Part shown: one piece after another, positions 62,701 through 64,000 of the stretch | How positions within the stretch are numbered: position 1 is the first letter of the stretch | Layout: each line of letters starts with the position of its first letter | From: Saccharopolyspora kobensis | Lineage (GTDB): Bacteria; Actinomycetota; Actinomycetes; Mycobacteriales; Pseudonocardiaceae | Assembly: GCF_900108315.1 (NCBI RefSeq) | Contig: NZ_FNVB01000004.1 | Coordinates: 248,001 to 312,000, forward strand | Length of the DNA: 64,000 bases | Direction: 5' to 3' | Program-made: the position numbers and the translations under genes | Notes under the pieces: generated by a model | What the model saw: only the letters and a program-made list of their open reading frames with translations | Databases searched by the model: none | What the model was told of the DNA's origin: nothing

Positions 62701-63384
62701 GTCGTCGCCACCGGCCGAAGCGGTGGCGGGCTTGGTGCCGCCCGCGGCCAGCACGGTGACGACCAGCGCGTCGGCCTTGCCCAGCTGCTCGATCAGCTGC
62801 GGGTCCGGCGTGCGCAGCGAGGCGCAGAACAGCGGCAGGGCCTGCCCGCCCGCGTCCTCGATCGCATCGCACAGCGCGTGCGCGAAGGCGGTGTTGCCCG
62901 CCATGTGGTGCGCGCGGTAGTAGAGCACCGCGACGGTCGGGCCCTCGGTGCGCCGCGGCGTGCGCTCCAGCACGCCCCAGGTCGGGGTCTCCGCGGGCGG
63001 CTCGAAGCCGTGACCGGTGAGCAGGATCGTGTCGGAGAGGAAACGCTGCAGCTGGGCGAGGTTGTCCGGGCCGCCGTGCGCGAGGTAGCGGTGTGCTTCG
63101 GCGCACACGCCTGCCGGGACGGTCGAGCACTCCATCAGCTCGGCGTCCGGCGCCTGCTCACCGCCGAGCACGACCACCGGCCGCGGCCCGGCCAGCAGCG
63201 CGTCCAGGCCCTCTTCCCAGGCCCGGCGGCCGCCGAGCAGCCGCACCACGACGAGGTCGACGCCCTCCAGCAGCGGCGGCAGGTCGTCCACGCCGAGCCG
63301 GGCCGGGTTGCCGAGCCGGAACCCGGCGCCGGCGGCGCGGGCGCTGAGCAGGTCGGTGTCCGATGTGGACAGAAGCAGGATCAT
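59773..63384 (-). CDS. cobN: Cobaltochelatase large subunit
   Basis: A 1203-residue cytosolic subunit that inserts cobalt into hydrogenobyrinate a,c-diamide using ATP hydrolysed by its partner. Landmarks include AVLYYRAHHMAGNTAFAHAL, LPVYVADPER, MLSAYPTKHSRIGNAVGLDT, HYLAAYRWLIDEFGAHAMVH with LGKHGNLEWLPGK (the conserved His-rich chelatase core), and GYKGAFELAATVDYLFGYDA near the end. The length matches CobN/BchH-type proteins. The gene is under a B12 riboswitch in its leader, like the ChlI/ChlD-like subunit gene 25 kb away. The divergent neighbour is cobG. Confidence 0.96.
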   Translation of the reverse strand: MILLLSTSDTDLLSARAAGAGFRLGNPARLGVDDLPPLLEGVDLVVVRLLGGRRAWEEGLDALLAGPRPVVVLGGEQAPDAELMECSTVPAGVCAEAHRYLAHGGPDNLAQLQRFLSDTILLTGHGFEPPAETPTWGVLERTPRRTEGPTVAVLYYRAHHMAGNTAFAHALCDAIEDAGGQALPLFCASLRTPDPQLIEQLGKADALVVTVLAAGGTKPATASAGGDDEAWDVGALAELDIPILQGLCLTSSRAAWEDNDEGLSPLDMATQVAVPEFDGRLITVPFSFKENDAEGLPVYVADPERAARVAGIAVRHGRLRHVAPQDKRLALMLSAYPTKHSRIGNAVGLDTPVSAVRLLRALREQGYDIGPADGPDALPGVAGQDGDALIHALIAAGGQDRDWLSEEQLSGNPVRIPARRYAEWFATLPEDLRGSIEQHWGAPPGELFVDRSQDPDGEIVLAAVRAGNVVLMVQPPRGFGENPIAIYHDPDLPPSHHYLAAYRWLIDEFGAHAMVHLGKHGNLEWLPGKTAGMSASCAPDAALADLPLIYPFLVNDPGEGTQAKRRVHATLVDHLVPPMARAESYGDIARLEQLLDEHANISAMDPAKLPAIRSQIWTLMQAAKLDHDLGLDERPHDAEFDDMLLHVDGWLCEVKDAQIRDGLHVLGDAPTGEARVNLVLAMLRARQMWSGQSAALPGLREALGLAEDGSAAREQVDDVETRAHALVQGMEDRGWEVAAVPAVCREVLGEDNDAVVAVLGFAATEVVPRLAATTDEMSATLHALEGGYVPAGPSGSPLRGLVNVLPTGRNFYSVDPKAVPSRLAWETGWAIAESLLDRYRADTGEWPRSVGLSVWGTSAMRTSGDDIAEVLALLGVRPTWDEASRRVNGLEVIPLDELARPRIDVTVRISGFFRDAFPHVVALLDDAVRLVAALDEPDEQNFVRAHARADLAEHGDERRATMRIFGSKPGAYGAGILPLIDSRNWRDDADLAEVYAVWGGFAYGRELDGAPARADMESAYKRISVAAKNTDTREHDIADSDDYFQYHGGMIATVRALTGKAPAAYIGDSTRPDSIRTRSLTEETSRVFRARVVNPRWLAAMRRHGYKGAFELAATVDYLFGYDATTGVVADWMYEKLAETYVLDEENQKFLTESNPWALHGITERLLEAANREMWQEPDPNTLQALQEVYLQTEGDLEDGPQR

Positions 63385-63469
63385 GCGGGTCGCTCCTCGG
63401 GTCGGCGACCGGCGTCGCTGGACCAGGGCGCGCGTGCGCAGCGCATGACGGCACCTCTCTCGGGGTCCT

Positions 63470-63660
63470 CGCCCCGGTTGGCAGGTCGCGGCGACCGGAG
63501 TCTCCTGGCTCCCGGATCAGCGCTCACTCCACCTTCCCGTCCAATGTGGACAGTGGCATCAAGGAGTTCGCTCCCCGGTGACAGTGGCGGGACCGCGCCG
63601 GATTCGCACCGGCTTCCTCCACATGTCGCCGCTGGGTGTTGCGACCACTCTCCGCAACGA
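63470..63660 (-). ncRNA. Cobalamin (B12) riboswitch upstream of cobN
   Basis: On the minus strand the aptamer reads GGAAGCCGGTGCGAATCCGG (from about 63620 downwards), then the B12 box GCCACTG (63598-63592) followed by TCACCGGGGAGC, a variable arm, and GAGCCAGGAGAC near 63510-63499. It lies about 90 bases before the cobN ATG. Boundaries are approximate. Confidence 0.93.
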
Positions 63661-63738
63661 GGCGATCTTACGTCAAGACGTGCCGCCATGATGCGCGTCG
63701 CACCCGGCTGGGTTTGCGTCCGCAACTACCCCGGTCCG

Positions 63739-63751
63739 TAGTATCAGCCGG
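63739..63751 (+). promoter_or_regulatory. cobG: Leaderless promoter -10 box of cobG
   Basis: TAGTAT is followed by seven bases (CAGCCGG) and the GTG at 63752. The box is the best TANNNT match in the window and sits just upstream of the cobN riboswitch on the opposite strand. Confidence 0.55.
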
Positions 63752-64000
63752 GTGTTGCGAGGAGCCAGACCGGAGCGGGACGGGTGTCCCGGCGCGTTGC
63801 GGGTGCACGAGGCCGCCGACGGCGGATTGGCCCGCATCCGCGTCCCCGGCGGCTCCCTCACCCCGGCCCAGGTCCGCGCGCTCGCCGAGTCCGCGGCGCT
63901 GGGCGACGGCGGACTGGAGCTCACCTCCCGGGCGAACGTGCAGGTCCGAGGCCTGCCGGCGGGAGCGGAGCAGGAACTGGCCGCGCGGCTGCGCGGAGCC
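63752..64000 (+). CDS. cobG: Precorrin-3B synthase, 5' part (runs off the window)
   Basis: The first 83 residues are seen. RDGCPGALRVHEAADGGLAR followed by IRVPGGSLTPAQVRALAESA and LELTSRANVQVRGLPAGAEQ is the nitrite/sulfite reductase ferredoxin-like half domain that opens CobG and related sirohaem enzymes. In an operon context with cobN and cobJ, CobG, the oxygen-dependent enzyme of the aerobic cobalamin route, is the best fit. The start is GTG with leaderless spacing. The C-terminal 4Fe-4S and second half-domain lie beyond the edge, so a sulfite reductase cannot be excluded. Confidence 0.82.
   Translation, partial: MLRGARPERDGCPGALRVHEAADGGLARIRVPGGSLTPAQVRALAESAALGDGGLELTSRANVQVRGLPAGAEQELAARLRGA

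Noticed and set aside
57835..63741. Very long plus-strand open frame (1968 codons) opposite the nucleotidase and cobN
   Set aside because: It is antisense to two well-supported genes, rich in Arg, Gly, Val and Asp, and shows no domain pattern.

Overview
The window is high-GC actinobacterial DNA. It carries a mycothione reductase, DUF2631, EspG/PPE-like and DUF3558 proteins, many GTG starts, and many genes that look leaderless (TANNNT box 6-7 nt before the start codon). Together these point to the Pseudonocardiaceae, and a Saccharopolyspora-like organism is my best guess (inference). From memory of the Mycobacterium tuberculosis map, the backbone is collinear with the Rv2870c-Rv2847c region: dxr, rip1, ispG, GNAT, penicillin-binding protein, map, then mtr, then ElaA-type GNAT, chelatase, cobO, cobB, cysG. 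Blocks of accessory genes interrupt this backbone.

Layout. 1-5.7 kb: a TetR regulator, a PucR regulator with a decayed second PucR copy, a divergent NmrA-like reductase/MerR pair and an aldehyde dehydrogenase. 6-9.4 kb: two small membrane proteins, then dxr and the site-2 protease rip1. 9.7-17.2 kb: ispG, GNAT, a class B penicillin-binding lipoprotein, a Phd/VapC-type toxin-antitoxin pair, methionine aminopeptidase and cobQ, followed by an orphan antitoxin. 17.6-24.5 kb: a GntR/MFS divergent pair, gdhA, mtr, a VanZ-RDD membrane protein and a PEBP-family protein. 24.7-33.8 kb: sugar-acid kinase, 2-hydroxyacid dehydrogenase, two paralogous secreted trypsins, LysR/MFS/LysE, DUF4291 and ElaA-like GNAT. 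33.9-41 kb: a cobalamin riboswitch and chelatase gene, an MFS exporter, and a type VII secretion-associated island (PE-like, DUF3558 lipoprotein, PPE-like, EspG). 41-47.8 kb: the late cobalamin genes cobO, cobB, cobM, cobL and a CbiG-CobJ fusion. 47.9-56 kb: a VapBC50-like pair with a frameshifted antitoxin, a PLP decarboxylase, a membrane protein, a two-component system, a DMT exporter/LysR pair and DUF1876. 56.4-64 kb: cysG, a secreted 5'-nucleotidase, cobN behind a second cobalamin riboswitch, and the start of cobG.

How the genes fit together. Cobalamin synthesis by the oxygen-dependent route is the main theme. CysG makes precorrin-2; CobG, CobJ, CobM and CobL rework the corrin ring; CobB and CobQ amidate it; CobN with the ChlI/ChlD-like subunit inserts cobalt; CobO adenosylates it. 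Both chelatase subunits sit behind cobalamin riboswitches, but cobO appears leaderless and carries none, so feedback seems focused on metal insertion. dxr and ispG belong to the MEP isoprenoid pathway.

Non-coding structure is also notable. A hairpin element with a conserved asymmetric loop occurs three times in intergenic positions, with a covarying base pair. The short word GTCC-NNN-GTGGAC recurs more often than base composition suggests. Starts were chosen by RBS, leaderless spacing or family length and are inferences; no database search was possible.
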